Assembly (NCBI GenBank): GCA_001701225.1
Contig: DAAQ01000009.1
Coordinates: forward strand, 1-38,265
DNA: 38,265 bases
Origin: Bacteroidales bacterium H5
GTDB taxonomy: Bacteria; Bacteroidota; Bacteroidia; Bacteroidales; Muribaculaceae
Direction of reading: 5' to 3'
Part shown: piece after piece, positions 24,155-32,587 of the stretch
How positions within the stretch are numbered: position 1 is the stretch's first letter
How the letters are laid out: every line of letters starts with the position of its first letter
Notes under the pieces: generated by a model
What the model was told of the DNA's origin: nothing
Databases searched by the model: none
The model's input: only the letters and a program-made list of their open reading frames with translations
Made by a program: the position numbers and the translations under genes

Positions 24155-25234
24155 TCACAACATTACGTTACGCCCCGTTATGACTCCGCTGCCCAGACAG
24201 AGGCGCGCGTCGGGGGTATAGATGACTGCAAACTGACCCGGAGCAATCCCCTGCACGGGGGCCGGGCTCTCTATCACGTATTCACCGTCGGCCACACGGC
24301 TCAGCGTGGCGGGGAGGAACTGTGGCGTATGGCGGTTCTTGAACTGTATCTCCACCCTGTCGCACGCTCCGGGCCACGGATCACGCGTGAGCCAGTGCAT
24401 CTCGTCGAGATGCAGGGTATGGCCGAACTGCTTCTCGGTATCATATCCGCGCGAGACATAGATGACACCGTCGCGCACGTTCTTCTTGACCACAAACCAC
24501 GGGCCGCCGCTCAGGCCGAGCCCCTTGCGCTGACCGATGGTATGGAACCACACGCCTCTGTGCTGTCCCAGCTTGCGCCCCGTCTCAATCTCGATGATGG
24601 GGCCCGGCTTCTCGCCGAGGTGGCGGCGTATGAAATCGTTATAATTTATCTTGCCCAGGAAACAGATGCCCTGACTGTCGCGGCGGAAAGCGTTGGGCAT
24701 CCCCGTCTCGATGGCAATCTCGCGCACCCGCGCCTTAGGCAGGTCGCCGATGGGGAACATCAGGTGGCTGAGCTGGCTGTATGATATGCGGCAGAGGAAA
24801 TCCGTCTGGTCCTTGACCGGGTCGGGGGCCGTGCCGAGCCATGTGAGGCCGTCAATGACATGCGTGGTGGCATAGTGGCCCGTGGCTGTACGGTCGAACT
24901 CATGGCCCCACCGTTCCTCGAAAAATCCGAACTTGATCATCTTGTTGCACATCACGTCGGGATTCGGGGTCAGACCCTTGCGCACGGTGTCGAGGGCATA
25001 CTGCATCACATTGTCCCAGTATTCCTCGTGCAGCGACACCACATCGAACGGCAGTCCGTAGCGGCGCGCTATCACCTGACACATCTCTATGTCCTCTTCG
25101 GCCGAGCAGTCGCCACGCCCGTCGTCAAGTCCGATGCGTATGTAGAACAGGTGCAGGTCGTGCCCCTGCTCGACAAGCCTGTGCACGGCCACGGCGCTGT
25201 CGACACCTCCTGATATAAGTACGGCTACTCTCAT
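24155..25234 (-). CDS. mnmA: tRNA-specific 2-thiouridylase
   Basis: 359 residues from the ATG at 25234; a longer frame to 25315 lies in the DoxX gene. The enzyme adds sulfur to U34 of tRNA-Lys, -Glu and -Gln in the cytoplasm. Motifs: PP-loop S-G-G-V-D-S (residues 8-13), catalytic Cys96 in NPDVMCNKMIKFG, and Cys191 in DSQGICFLG, matching the two cysteines of E. coli MnmA. The substrate loop DQTDFLCRISYSQLSHLMFPIGDL is also intact. It is 7 bp after DoxX and ends against the DUF151 start. Confidence 0.96.
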   Translation of the reverse strand: MRVAVLISGGVDSAVAVHRLVEQGHDLHLFYIRIGLDDGRGDCSAEEDIEMCQVIARRYGLPFDVVSLHEEYWDNVMQYALDTVRKGLTPNPDVMCNKMIKFGFFEERWGHEFDRTATGHYATTHVIDGLTWLGTAPDPVKDQTDFLCRISYSQLSHLMFPIGDLPKARVREIAIETGMPNAFRRDSQGICFLGKINYNDFIRRHLGEKPGPIIEIETGRKLGQHRGVWFHTIGQRKGLGLSGGPWFVVKKNVRDGVIYVSRGYDTEKQFGHTLHLDEMHWLTRDPWPGACDRVEIQFKNRHTPQFLPATLSRVADGEYVIESPAPVQGIAPGQFAVIYTPDARLCLGSGVITGRNVML

Positions 25235-25241
25235 GGCGGCG

Positions 25242-25745
25242 TCATACATCCTCGAGCTCCTCCTCCTCGTCCTTGCCGCGGGCGTTGATGATGTAGAGCG
25301 ATATGAAATAGTCAAGCGAGATTTTGCCGGGCCCGGCTATGAGCATCCAGATATAGATGCCGATGAACATGATGGGAAGATAGCCCGGATCCGTGCTGTC
25401 AAGGCCGTAGACAGGGAGGTTGGGCACCATGTCGTGGAGTATGTAGTATTCGGCGCAGCACATGGCGATGATGGGAGGAATGGTCGACAGACGGGTCAGG
25501 AAGCCGACCATTATCAGCAGCGAGCACACGGTCTCGATTATTATCATCAGCACCAGCGATGTCGTCGAGGTCATCCCGAATACGGCGGGAAACGTGTCGG
25601 CGAGCAGGCTGAAATTGACCAGATGGCGTATGCCGAACTGCAGCAGCATTATGCCCACGAACAGGCGCATGAACAGACGCCCGAGATTGGTGTATGTGTA
25701 TCCCGTGAGCCGCAGGAAACAGTTGACGATGGGTGAGTATAGCAT
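25242..25745 (-). CDS. DoxX-like integral membrane protein
   Basis: 167 residues with about four transmembrane helices. The N-terminal part (LGRLFMRLFVGIMLLQFGIRHLVNF, then FPAVFGMTSTTSLVLMIIIETVCSLLIMVGFLTRL) fits the DoxX/SURF4-like superfamily. The C-terminus is cytoplasmic and acidic (GKDEEEELEDV). Relatives in other bacteria are linked to redox or thiosulfate metabolism, but most Bacteroidales members are uncharacterised. It sits between a thioredoxin-like gene (13 bp upstream) and mnmA (7 bp downstream). Confidence 0.75.
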   Translation of the reverse strand: MLYSPIVNCFLRLTGYTYTNLGRLFMRLFVGIMLLQFGIRHLVNFSLLADTFPAVFGMTSTTSLVLMIIIETVCSLLIMVGFLTRLSTIPPIIAMCCAEYYILHDMVPNLPVYGLDSTDPGYLPIMFIGIYIWMLIAGPGKISLDYFISLYIINARGKDEEEELEDV

Positions 25746-25758
25746 GGCGTGTCTTCCT

Positions 25759-26652
25759 TTATCTCTTTTTGAGCTGACGTGATATATCGAGCATCTGATT
25801 GATGTCTATATGCTTGAACCGTATGCGGTTGTTGCGCCCGAGGACATAGAAGTCGGGGGTACCCATCCTGAGGTCATATATCAGGTCGGCGTCGGGGGCC
25901 GCGCCGACAGTCCACTCGGAGGGCATCGACGACGCATACTCGCGCCATGCCTCGTCGGGCTCTGAGAGCGAGATTGCCACCACCTTCAGCTTACCCTCGC
26001 CGATGAGCTCGTTGGTCGAGATGTCGGCGCTGAGGCGCAGACGCGCCATGCGGCAGTCCGAACAGTCGGGGTCGTTGAAGAAGAGCACCGTCACCTCGGT
26101 CGAGTCGGGTGTCAGGACACCCTTGCTACCGTCGGGACGGGTGAACTCGAGCGAAGCCGCCGGCTCGCCCACAAGCGAATTGCGCAACACCTCGGCCTGC
26201 TGTCCGAAACGGGCCTTCTCAGCCTTGTCGATGCGCTTGTTGGCCGCCACAGACTCGGCAAACGGCAGATAGACATTATCAATCCAAAATTCAGCTGAGT
26301 CACCATAGAGCCTGCTCTCGGCAATCTCGGCCACCTGAAGCTGGTCCTTGGGCTGCTTCTCGAGCTTCTTCATCAGCTTGCGCACATTTGCGTCGGCCAC
26401 CTTCGGGTCGGCATTCGAGATGATGGTCAGATATACGTTGATCTCCTGCCCCATCTTGGCGCGGTTGGAGAAAGCTTTGGTCAGGTCGCAGAAATCAAAA
26501 AAATGTTCGGCCAGATAGTCACAACGCCCGTTGAACGACGTTATGGAGTCCGGCACAATGGGATACTGGAAATATGTCGGTGTCTGCTCCTGACCCCTCG
26601 CGGCAGTGGCCAAAAGCATCAACACACTGAATATCAGCAATTTGATTCTCAT
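25759..26652 (-). CDS. periplasmic DUF5106 / thioredoxin-like protein
   Basis: 297 residues with a signal peptide (MRIKLLIFSVLMLLATAARG|QE). The N-terminal helical part (residues 30-160) matches DUF5106. The C-terminal part is a thioredoxin-like fold with a redox motif C-S-D-C (Cys197 and Cys200) in LFFNDPDCSDCRMARLRL and a cis-Pro-type loop (RMGTPDFYVLGRNNRI). It probably acts as a thiol-disulfide reductant or oxidant in the periplasm. It opens the six-gene leftward operon, with a promoter box 40 bp upstream. Confidence 0.87.
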   Translation of the reverse strand: MRIKLLIFSVLMLLATAARGQEQTPTYFQYPIVPDSITSFNGRCDYLAEHFFDFCDLTKAFSNRAKMGQEINVYLTIISNADPKVADANVRKLMKKLEKQPKDQLQVAEIAESRLYGDSAEFWIDNVYLPFAESVAANKRIDKAEKARFGQQAEVLRNSLVGEPAASLEFTRPDGSKGVLTPDSTEVTVLFFNDPDCSDCRMARLRLSADISTNELIGEGKLKVVAISLSEPDEAWREYASSMPSEWTVGAAPDADLIYDLRMGTPDFYVLGRNNRIRFKHIDINQMLDISRQLKKR

Positions 26653-26691
26653 AAACTAAATCTACGGCCACATGAGGCCATGTTACAATCA

Positions 26692-26699
26692 CAAATTTA
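26692..26699 (-). promoter_or_regulatory. -7 element for the DUF5106-to-rsmE operon
   Basis: TAAATTTG on the minus strand, 40 bp before the start codon of the first gene. No clear -33 TTG was found at about 20 bp. Confidence 0.5.
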
Positions 26700-26804
26700 A
26701 TAAAAAATTTCCTCCCCCACGCATATCAGCCGCGAAAAAATCCAAATACATCTCACCATCCGAGGGCACAAACCTCTCACAGGCATGATTTTTATTTAAT
26801 CTTT

Positions 26805-26853
26805 ATAGTCATATATGGATATTTATCGCTATATTTGCGCATAAATAGTCATA
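26805..26853 (+). promoter_or_regulatory. hipBA promoter flanked by direct repeats
   Basis: A -7 box TATATTTG (26830-26837) lies about 31 bp before the hipB ATG. Two exact 9-bp copies of ATAGTCATA begin at 26805 and 26845, exactly 40 bp apart, one on each side of the box. They are candidate binding sites for the HipB-like repressor. A good -33 element is not visible. Confidence 0.55.
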
Positions 26854-26867
26854 AAATACATATATCT

Positions 26868-27182
26868 ATGACCAACCCGGATTATGTCACCAACTACGAG
26901 CTGATGCAACTCCTGGCGCGGAGGCTGAAATCATACCGTCTCGCCGCGCGCATGAGCCAGAAGGAGATGTCCGAAAAATCAGGGGTCGGACTTGCCACTA
27001 TAAGCCATTTCGAGCAGGGGGTAAAGCCGAACATGACACTCGGCAATTTCATATCCCTGCTGCGCACGGTTGGGATGGAGCGCCGCGTCGCCGACCTGCT
27101 CCCCGAGCTCCCGATGTCCCCCCTCGCCCTCAAGCAAATCAATAAGCTAGTCCCCAAACATGTAAGGAGGAAACAGAAATGA
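26868..27182 (+). CDS. hipB: HipB-like XRE-family antitoxin
   Basis: 104 residues from the ATG at 26868. An upstream TTG (26835) falls inside the promoter box and is rejected. The middle is a Cro/CI helix-turn-helix (ARMSQKEMSEKSGVGLATISHFEQGVKPNMTLGNFISLLRTVGM), and the tail is basic (VPKHVRRKQK). It would repress the operon and bind HipA. The last four bases overlap the hipA start (ATGA). Confidence 0.92.
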   Translation: MTNPDYVTNYELMQLLARRLKSYRLAARMSQKEMSEKSGVGLATISHFEQGVKPNMTLGNFISLLRTVGMERRVADLLPELPMSPLALKQINKLVPKHVRRKQK

Positions 27183-28450
27183 CAGCGAATCTGGACGTAA
27201 TGCTCTGGGGCCATAAGGTAGGGACACTGGTAGGATACAGAGACAGATATGCCGAAAAATTCTGCTTCTATTTCGACAAGGGATTCAAGTCACACGCCCT
27301 CGACATAGCCCCACTTCAGGCATCTCTCGACGGCCCACTGGCGGCCGGGACCCTTCCCGTCTATCCCGAAGAGGATAAGATATATGGAGGTCTCCCCTCG
27401 TTTATCGCAGACTCGCTCCCCGACCATTGGGGCAACCGGGTCTTTGCGGAATGGGCACGGCTGCACAATATCAAGAAGCACGACCTGTCCTCCCTTGACC
27501 GGCTGGCATATATAGGGAGCCGCGGTATGGGAGCCCTGGAGTTTGTACCACCGACTGCCAAGGAGATGGATACCCCCTTCAAGGTCGAGATTGAAGAACT
27601 GCACCGTCTCGCAGCCGAGGCATTGAGGATTGCCAACGACTTCAAGGGCGCCCTGCATCCCGACCTCGCAGTCGAGAGTCTGTTCCGGGTCGGGACCTCA
27701 GCCGGAGGAAGAAGACCAAAGGCCCTCATCAACCTCAATCACGAGACAGGAGAATGTTACTCAGGACAAGTGCCGTCACCTGTCCCCGGATTCGAGCCCA
27801 TGATAATCAAGTTTGACGAGCACATAGACGCACCAACCACCCGCATAGAGTACAGCTATTATCTCATGGCACAGGAGGCCGGGCTCAACATGATGCCGTC
27901 CATGCTGCTTTCAGGCGAGAGGGAGACACATTTCCTGACACGGAGATTCGACCGCCGCGACGGACACAAGGTACATATCCAGACTCTCGCCGCAATGAAT
28001 CCACTTGCCGACAGCTACGAATCGCTCTTCGGCACAGCCCAGCGCATCGGAATACCGCCCGGGGAAATATCATCGCTTCTCAGACAGATGGTCATGAATG
28101 TGATAACCGGCAACATCGACGACCATAACAAGAATTTCAGCTTCCTCATGGATAGGGACGGCGTATGGCATGTGGCGCCCGCTTACGACTACACATTCAC
28201 CGTCGACCCGTCGGCGCCACATTATATCAACCGCCACTCACTGACAGTCAACGGTAAGTCCGACAACATCACACGCGCCGACATCATCGAGGCAGCCCGC
28301 AGCCATGACATACGCAATATCGGCTCAATCATAGACAGCTGCGTGGAGACCGCAAAAGAATACCGTAATTTCGCCCGGGAAGCCGGAGTCGGAGAAAAAT
28401 GGACGCAGGTCATCATGGACGAGATACAGACACGTATCACCCTGCTCTGA
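27179..28450 (+). CDS. hipA: HipA-like serine/threonine kinase toxin
   Basis: 423 residues, the usual length. HipA kinases phosphorylate a target such as glutamyl-tRNA synthetase to halt growth. Features in order: N-subdomain-1 (to about residue 100), the flexible-loop phosphorylation region VGTSAGGRRPKALI (171-184), and the catalytic NIDDHNKNFSFL (312-323), matching the conserved N-x-D-D-H-x-K-N. The metal-binding APAYD (333-337) follows. All key residues look intact, so an active kinase is expected. The E. coli-type autophosphorylation Ser would correspond to the Ser in VGTSAGG. It overlaps hipB by 4 bp and converges on the PH-domain gene with only 4 bp between stops. Confidence 0.94.
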   Translation: MTANLDVMLWGHKVGTLVGYRDRYAEKFCFYFDKGFKSHALDIAPLQASLDGPLAAGTLPVYPEEDKIYGGLPSFIADSLPDHWGNRVFAEWARLHNIKKHDLSSLDRLAYIGSRGMGALEFVPPTAKEMDTPFKVEIEELHRLAAEALRIANDFKGALHPDLAVESLFRVGTSAGGRRPKALINLNHETGECYSGQVPSPVPGFEPMIIKFDEHIDAPTTRIEYSYYLMAQEAGLNMMPSMLLSGERETHFLTRRFDRRDGHKVHIQTLAAMNPLADSYESLFGTAQRIGIPPGEISSLLRQMVMNVITGNIDDHNKNFSFLMDRDGVWHVAPAYDYTFTVDPSAPHYINRHSLTVNGKSDNITRADIIEAARSHDIRNIGSIIDSCVETAKEYRNFAREAGVGEKWTQVIMDEIQTRITLL

Positions 28451-28454
28451 CCCC

Positions 28455-28958
28455 TCACCGCAGGGTGCGGGCGATGGCGGTGGCGTCTTTGGCGTTGATG
28501 ATGTAGATGCCCTGCGGGGTCGAGATTGAAAGCATGGGGTCGGAGAGGTCGGAGATGTACGAGTTGTAGTCGCCGATGACCGAGCTGTGGAACAGCCCGA
28601 AATAGCCACCCGTGCCGCCGCTGCCGTCGACCCTCGTCACATCGCCGAGGTCGCCGTAACGGATTACCCGCACCGACTCGATGTCGGCCGACGGGATGAC
28701 TGTGGTCGAGAGGACCTTGTTGATTCTCACACCACCCTCGCCATAAGAGAACGATATGGGCATACCCACAACAAGCGAACAGGCCACGCCGATGCACACA
28801 ACCACCGCCGCACCGTTCCACGAGAAGAAGCGGACAGGCTTCTCGGAGAAGATTCTGTAGAGGCACACGCCTATGATAGCTGCCAGAGTGACAAATACGC
28901 ACACGGTGATGGCAATCACCGTCGGACTCCAGTCGAAATAAATCTTATTGTCAAACAT
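28455..28958 (-). CDS. two-TM membrane protein with bacterial PH-like domain
   Basis: 167 residues. Two transmembrane segments fill the first 65 residues (SPTVIAITVCVFVTLAAIIGV and NGAAVVVCIGVACSLVVGM). The rest forms a beta-rich bPH-type domain, with the ADIESVRVIRYGDLGDVTRVDGSGG phrase and the YFGLF...Y motif familiar from Bacteroidales proteins annotated as PH-domain containing. Function is unknown. It is transcribed toward hipA and lies downstream of the dcp terminator, so it needs its own promoter; no exact TAnnTTTG box is visible. Confidence 0.72.
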   Translation of the reverse strand: MFDNKIYFDWSPTVIAITVCVFVTLAAIIGVCLYRIFSEKPVRFFSWNGAAVVVCIGVACSLVVGMPISFSYGEGGVRINKVLSTTVIPSADIESVRVIRYGDLGDVTRVDGSGGTGGYFGLFHSSVIGDYNSYISDLSDPMLSISTPQGIYIINAKDATAIARTLR

Positions 28959-29019
28959 ATCTCTGAATCGTTAAGCAGGTTATTTCAACTATAACACACA
29001 GACAATGAGATTGTTTGGC

Positions 29020-29063
29020 AAAAAACACAGGCGGTGCGGGCCCGGGGGCCACGCACCGCCTGT
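29020..29063 (-). terminator. intrinsic terminator of the dcp gene
   Basis: A perfect 12-bp stem (29027-29038 with 29052-29063) around a GC-rich 13-nt loop. On the minus strand it is followed by six T (A at 29020-29025 on plus). It lies 28 bp past the dcp stop. Confidence 0.85.
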
Positions 29064-29091
29064 GGTATGCAGTCAGCGGGTCTGGCGGGGA

Positions 29092-31260
29092 TTATTTGCC
29101 ACCGGGGGTGCTGAGGTTGGCGTCGGTCTTGCTGTCGGGGAGGAGTCCGCGGTGACGCAGCAGGGCGTCGACCGAGGGCTTGTGGCCGCGGAACTTGACA
29201 AAGAGCTCCATGGGGTCTTCGCTGCCGCCCATCTCGAGGATGTTCTCGCGGAACGACCTGGCGGTCTCGGGGTCGAAGATGCCCTTCTCGGCAAACAGCT
29301 CGAAGCCGTCGGTGTCAAGCACCTCGGCCCACAGGTAGGTGTAGTAGCCCGAGGCATAGCCGTCGCTGCCGAAGATGTGCTTGAAATAGGGTGAGCGGTA
29401 GCGGTAGGCGACCTGCGAGGGCATGTTGAGTTTCTTGGCGACCTCGGCCTCGAAGGCGTCGACATCGACCTTGTCACCCTCGGCGGGGTTGAGGGCGCCC
29501 CATGCGAGGTCGAGCAGTGCGGCTCCAGCGAGCTCGGTGGTCATGAATCCCTGGTTGTGGGTCGAGGCGGCCTGCAGCTTGTTGACGAGCTCGGCGGGGA
29601 TGACCTCGCCAGTCTTGTAGTGGAAGGCGAAATCCTTGAGCAGCTCAGGCTCGAGGGCCCAGTGCTCGGTTATCTGCGAGGGGAGCTCGACAAAGTCGCG
29701 GTCTACGTTGGTGCCGCTCTGCGAGCGCAGCTTTGCGCGCGAGAGCATGCCGTGGAGGCCGTGGCCGAACTCGTGGAACATGGTCTGCACCTCGTCGATG
29801 GTGAGCAGGGCCGGGGTGTCGGCGGTAGGACGGGTGAAGTTGCCTACGTTATAGATGATGGGGCGTCCGACCTTGCCGTTGGGGTCGACATACGAGCCCT
29901 TGAACTCGCTCATCCATGCGCCCTGGCGCTTGGAGGCGCGGGGGAAATAGTCGGTCATGAAGACGGCGACATGCTCGCCTGTCTTGGCGTCGGTGACGTC
30001 ATAGACAGTGACCTCGGGATTGTACTTGGGGGCGTCGGGCATCTCGGTGAACTTGACGCCATAGAGCTTCTCGGCGAGGGTGAAGATGCCCTTGCGCACG
30101 TTGTCGAGCGAGAAATATGCGCTCACCTCGTTCTCGTCGAGGTCAAACTTCTTGGCCCTGACCTTCTCTGAGTAGTAGTAATAGTCGTAGGGCTCGATGG
30201 TGATTCCGGCACCCTCGGCGTCGGCGAGTGTCTGCATCTCGGCAACTTCCTCCTTGACGCGGGCGGTAGCGGGCTCCCATATCTGCATCAGCAGGTCTGT
30301 GGCGGCCTCGGGGGTCTTGGCCATCACATTGTCGGTCATATATGACGCATAGTCCTTGAAGCCGAGCAGACGGGCCTTCTCGGCGCGGGTGCGCACGATG
30401 TCGGCGATGACGGGGCGGTTGTCATAGGGGGCCTTGGAGGCCAGCGAGAGATACGACTCGTACATGCGGCGGCGCAGGTCGCGGTTGTCGGCATACTTGA
30501 GCACCGGCAGACGGCTGGGGGCATGGAGCGTGAAGACCCACTTGCCCTCCTTGCCGCGGTTCTTGGCCTCGGTGGCGGCGGTGGCCACGATACCGGCAGG
30601 GATGCCCGAGAGGGCACTCTCGTCATCGACCACAATCTCGCAGGCGTTTGTGGCGGCGAGCAGGTTCTTGTTGAAGGTGAGGTAGAGGTCGGTGAGACGC
30701 TTGTTCACGGCCTTGAGCCTGGCTTTCCCGGCCTCGTCGAGCAGGGCGCCGTTGCGTGTGAAGTTCTTGTAGGCGGCCTCGATGGCGCGGATGCGGGCCT
30801 TGTCGAGCCCGAGGTCGTTGCGGTGCTCATAGAGATACTTGATGCGGCCGAAGAGCTTGGCGTTCATCGAAATATCGTCCGAGGCCTCGGAATACATCGG
30901 GTATGCGACCTCCGAGATCTTCTGCATCTCGGGGGTGTTGTCGGTCTCGTCGAGCGAGGCGAATACCAGCATCACCTTGTCCACCAGCTCGCCCGATTTC
31001 TCCATGGCGAGGATGGTGTTGTCGAAGGTCGGGGTGGTGGGATTGGAGGCAATGGCCTGAATCTCCGAGCGCTGCTCGACAATGCCCCTGCGCAGTGCGG
31101 GCAGGTAGTCGTCGTAGGTAATCTGGTCGAACGGCGGAATCTCGTAGGGTGTCGTGTATGACACGGTGAAGGGGTTTACCCTCTCGGCAGTCTGTGCGTG
31201 CATGGCCTGTGGGATTGTCAGTGCCGCCGCGACAGCTGCGGCTGTGATGATTGGTTTCAT
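29092..31260 (-). CDS. dcp: M3-family peptidyl-dipeptidase (Dcp-like)
   Basis: 722 residues from the ATG at 31260, which gives a signal peptide (MKPIITAAAVAAALTI, cleavage near HAQ|TA). A longer frame to 31374 lies in the upstream gene. The zinc motif H-E-F-G-H is at residues 496-500, within MFHEFGHGLHGML. The N-terminal helical lid and the FKGSYVDPNGKVGRPIIYNVGNFTRP approach are typical of M3 peptidases. The C-terminal SYYTYLW-like GYYTYLWAEVLDTDGF completes the domain. It removes dipeptides from peptide C-termini, here probably in the periplasm. It is 25 bp after the EEP gene. Confidence 0.94.
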   Translation of the reverse strand: MKPIITAAAVAAALTIPQAMHAQTAERVNPFTVSYTTPYEIPPFDQITYDDYLPALRRGIVEQRSEIQAIASNPTTPTFDNTILAMEKSGELVDKVMLVFASLDETDNTPEMQKISEVAYPMYSEASDDISMNAKLFGRIKYLYEHRNDLGLDKARIRAIEAAYKNFTRNGALLDEAGKARLKAVNKRLTDLYLTFNKNLLAATNACEIVVDDESALSGIPAGIVATAATEAKNRGKEGKWVFTLHAPSRLPVLKYADNRDLRRRMYESYLSLASKAPYDNRPVIADIVRTRAEKARLLGFKDYASYMTDNVMAKTPEAATDLLMQIWEPATARVKEEVAEMQTLADAEGAGITIEPYDYYYYSEKVRAKKFDLDENEVSAYFSLDNVRKGIFTLAEKLYGVKFTEMPDAPKYNPEVTVYDVTDAKTGEHVAVFMTDYFPRASKRQGAWMSEFKGSYVDPNGKVGRPIIYNVGNFTRPTADTPALLTIDEVQTMFHEFGHGLHGMLSRAKLRSQSGTNVDRDFVELPSQITEHWALEPELLKDFAFHYKTGEVIPAELVNKLQAASTHNQGFMTTELAGAALLDLAWGALNPAEGDKVDVDAFEAEVAKKLNMPSQVAYRYRSPYFKHIFGSDGYASGYYTYLWAEVLDTDGFELFAEKGIFDPETARSFRENILEMGGSEDPMELFVKFRGHKPSVDALLRHRGLLPDSKTDANLSTPGGK

Positions 31261-31285
31261 GTGAATCCTGATATGTTGTTTGGTG

Positions 31286-32434
31286 TTATTCGTCAAATAC
31301 GAAGGTGGCGACCAGCGGATAGTGGTCGCTCGAGGGTATCTTGGGACGCCTGATGCGCACGGCATCGAAATCACCCTTATAGAGCATCTGGTCTATGCGG
31401 AAATAGAACCTGTTGCCGTGATATGTGATGGTGGGACCGAAAGCCTCCTCGGCATAGACGTCGTGCATGTCGTCGCCCATGATGGTGCGCACGGCATAGC
31501 ACGAGGGGATGTCGTTGAAATCGCCCGCCACAATCCAGTTCCCCCCTATCGAGTCGACACAGTGGCGCACAAACTCGGCTTGCTGCTTGCGCTCGAGAAA
31601 TGCGGCCCGGAGCTTGCTTATCAGCTTGGTCTTTACCTCACGCACCTCGCGGGCCATCACCCTCTCGGCCCAGGGTGACTTGTCGAAAAGACTCTGGTAT
31701 AGGGCCTTGTCGGAGGGATCGAGGCCTATGGACTGCAGGTGACAGTTGGCAAGATGGAGCACCTGGCCGCGCATGCTGATGCGGTAGAAAGAGACACGCG
31801 TCTTCATCTTCTCGGGCACCTGTATGCGGTCGACCGTAAAAGGATATTTCGAAAGCACCGAGAACTGGTCGTACAGGCCGACCACTCGGAATGGATAGCG
31901 CTCGGTGAGGCGGCGCAACTGGGCCGAGGTGATGCGCCACATAGGCCACTCCTTTATCATGTCGGCCTCCTGCAGCGACACGATGTCGGGGTCTTCGTCG
32001 AGGATAAAGTCTATGGTGGCGTTGCTCTCGAGGCCGGGCACATTGCCACGGAAATCCCAGAAATGCAGCACATTGTAGGTCATGAATGTAAACGAGCGCT
32101 CTTTCTCAGACTCAGTGAGGTCACCGACATGCACATTGACGGGACTGAAGGCGAGTATCGGGGGGAGAGACACAACCCACGCGACAAGGATGGGCCATAC
32201 GGCCTTGCGCCACAGCAGCAGGTCGAGCACAACGAAGATGAGCCCCACCAGCAGCACGGCGGGAAGCGCCATGGCAGCGAGCGAGGCAAAGACGCAGACG
32301 GCGGGGTCTATAGACCCGCCATAGGCCGCGAATACCGTGGTCATGGCCAGCCCTACATTGAGGCCCACGACCACGGCCCGGACAGTGGCCATGCCAGGCC
32401 TGGTGAGGAATCTATGTATGGGATGAACTGACAT
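31286..32434 (-). CDS. membrane-anchored endonuclease/exonuclease/phosphatase (EEP) family protein
   Basis: 382 residues. Three hydrophobic helices fill roughly residues 15-100, followed by an EEP (DNase I-like) domain outside the membrane. The EEP motifs are present: FMTYNVLHFWDF, DIVSLQEAD with the metal-binding Glu, IVAGDFNDIPS, and the terminal SSDHYPLVATF. Substrates of this family range from nucleic acids to inositol phosphates and phospholipids; which one applies here is unknown. Between its start and the rhomboid gene lies the nested inverted repeat at 32461-32587. Confidence 0.86.
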   Translation of the reverse strand: MSVHPIHRFLTRPGMATVRAVVVGLNVGLAMTTVFAAYGGSIDPAVCVFASLAAMALPAVLLVGLIFVVLDLLLWRKAVWPILVAWVVSLPPILAFSPVNVHVGDLTESEKERSFTFMTYNVLHFWDFRGNVPGLESNATIDFILDEDPDIVSLQEADMIKEWPMWRITSAQLRRLTERYPFRVVGLYDQFSVLSKYPFTVDRIQVPEKMKTRVSFYRISMRGQVLHLANCHLQSIGLDPSDKALYQSLFDKSPWAERVMAREVREVKTKLISKLRAAFLERKQQAEFVRHCVDSIGGNWIVAGDFNDIPSCYAVRTIMGDDMHDVYAEEAFGPTITYHGNRFYFRIDQMLYKGDFDAVRIRRPKIPSSDHYPLVATFVFDE

Positions 32435-32460
32435 ATTGGATGAGGGGGATGAGGGGACGG

Positions 32461-32587
32461 GGTTATAGGGTTATGGGGTTATAAATCTTATAATTCTTAT
32501 AAATTTTATAAGATATATAATTCTTATAAAACTTATATTTTGATTTGACAGGTCTTATAACCCTATAACCATTATAACCCCATAACC
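32461..32587. repeat. nested AT-rich inverted repeat with GGGTTAT units
   Basis: The 16-base arm GGTTATGGGGTTATAA (32469-32484) is perfectly inverted at 32572-32587. An overlapping 14-base arm (32461-32474) is inverted at 32557-32570. Inside is a perfect 9-bp palindrome around T32504 (32495-32513), and ATAATTCTTATAAA occurs twice. The right arm ends on the rhomboid stop codon. It lies between two leftward genes. It could be an extragenic palindromic repeat, a processing or attenuation structure, or a tiny mobile-element remnant. Confidence 0.7.
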
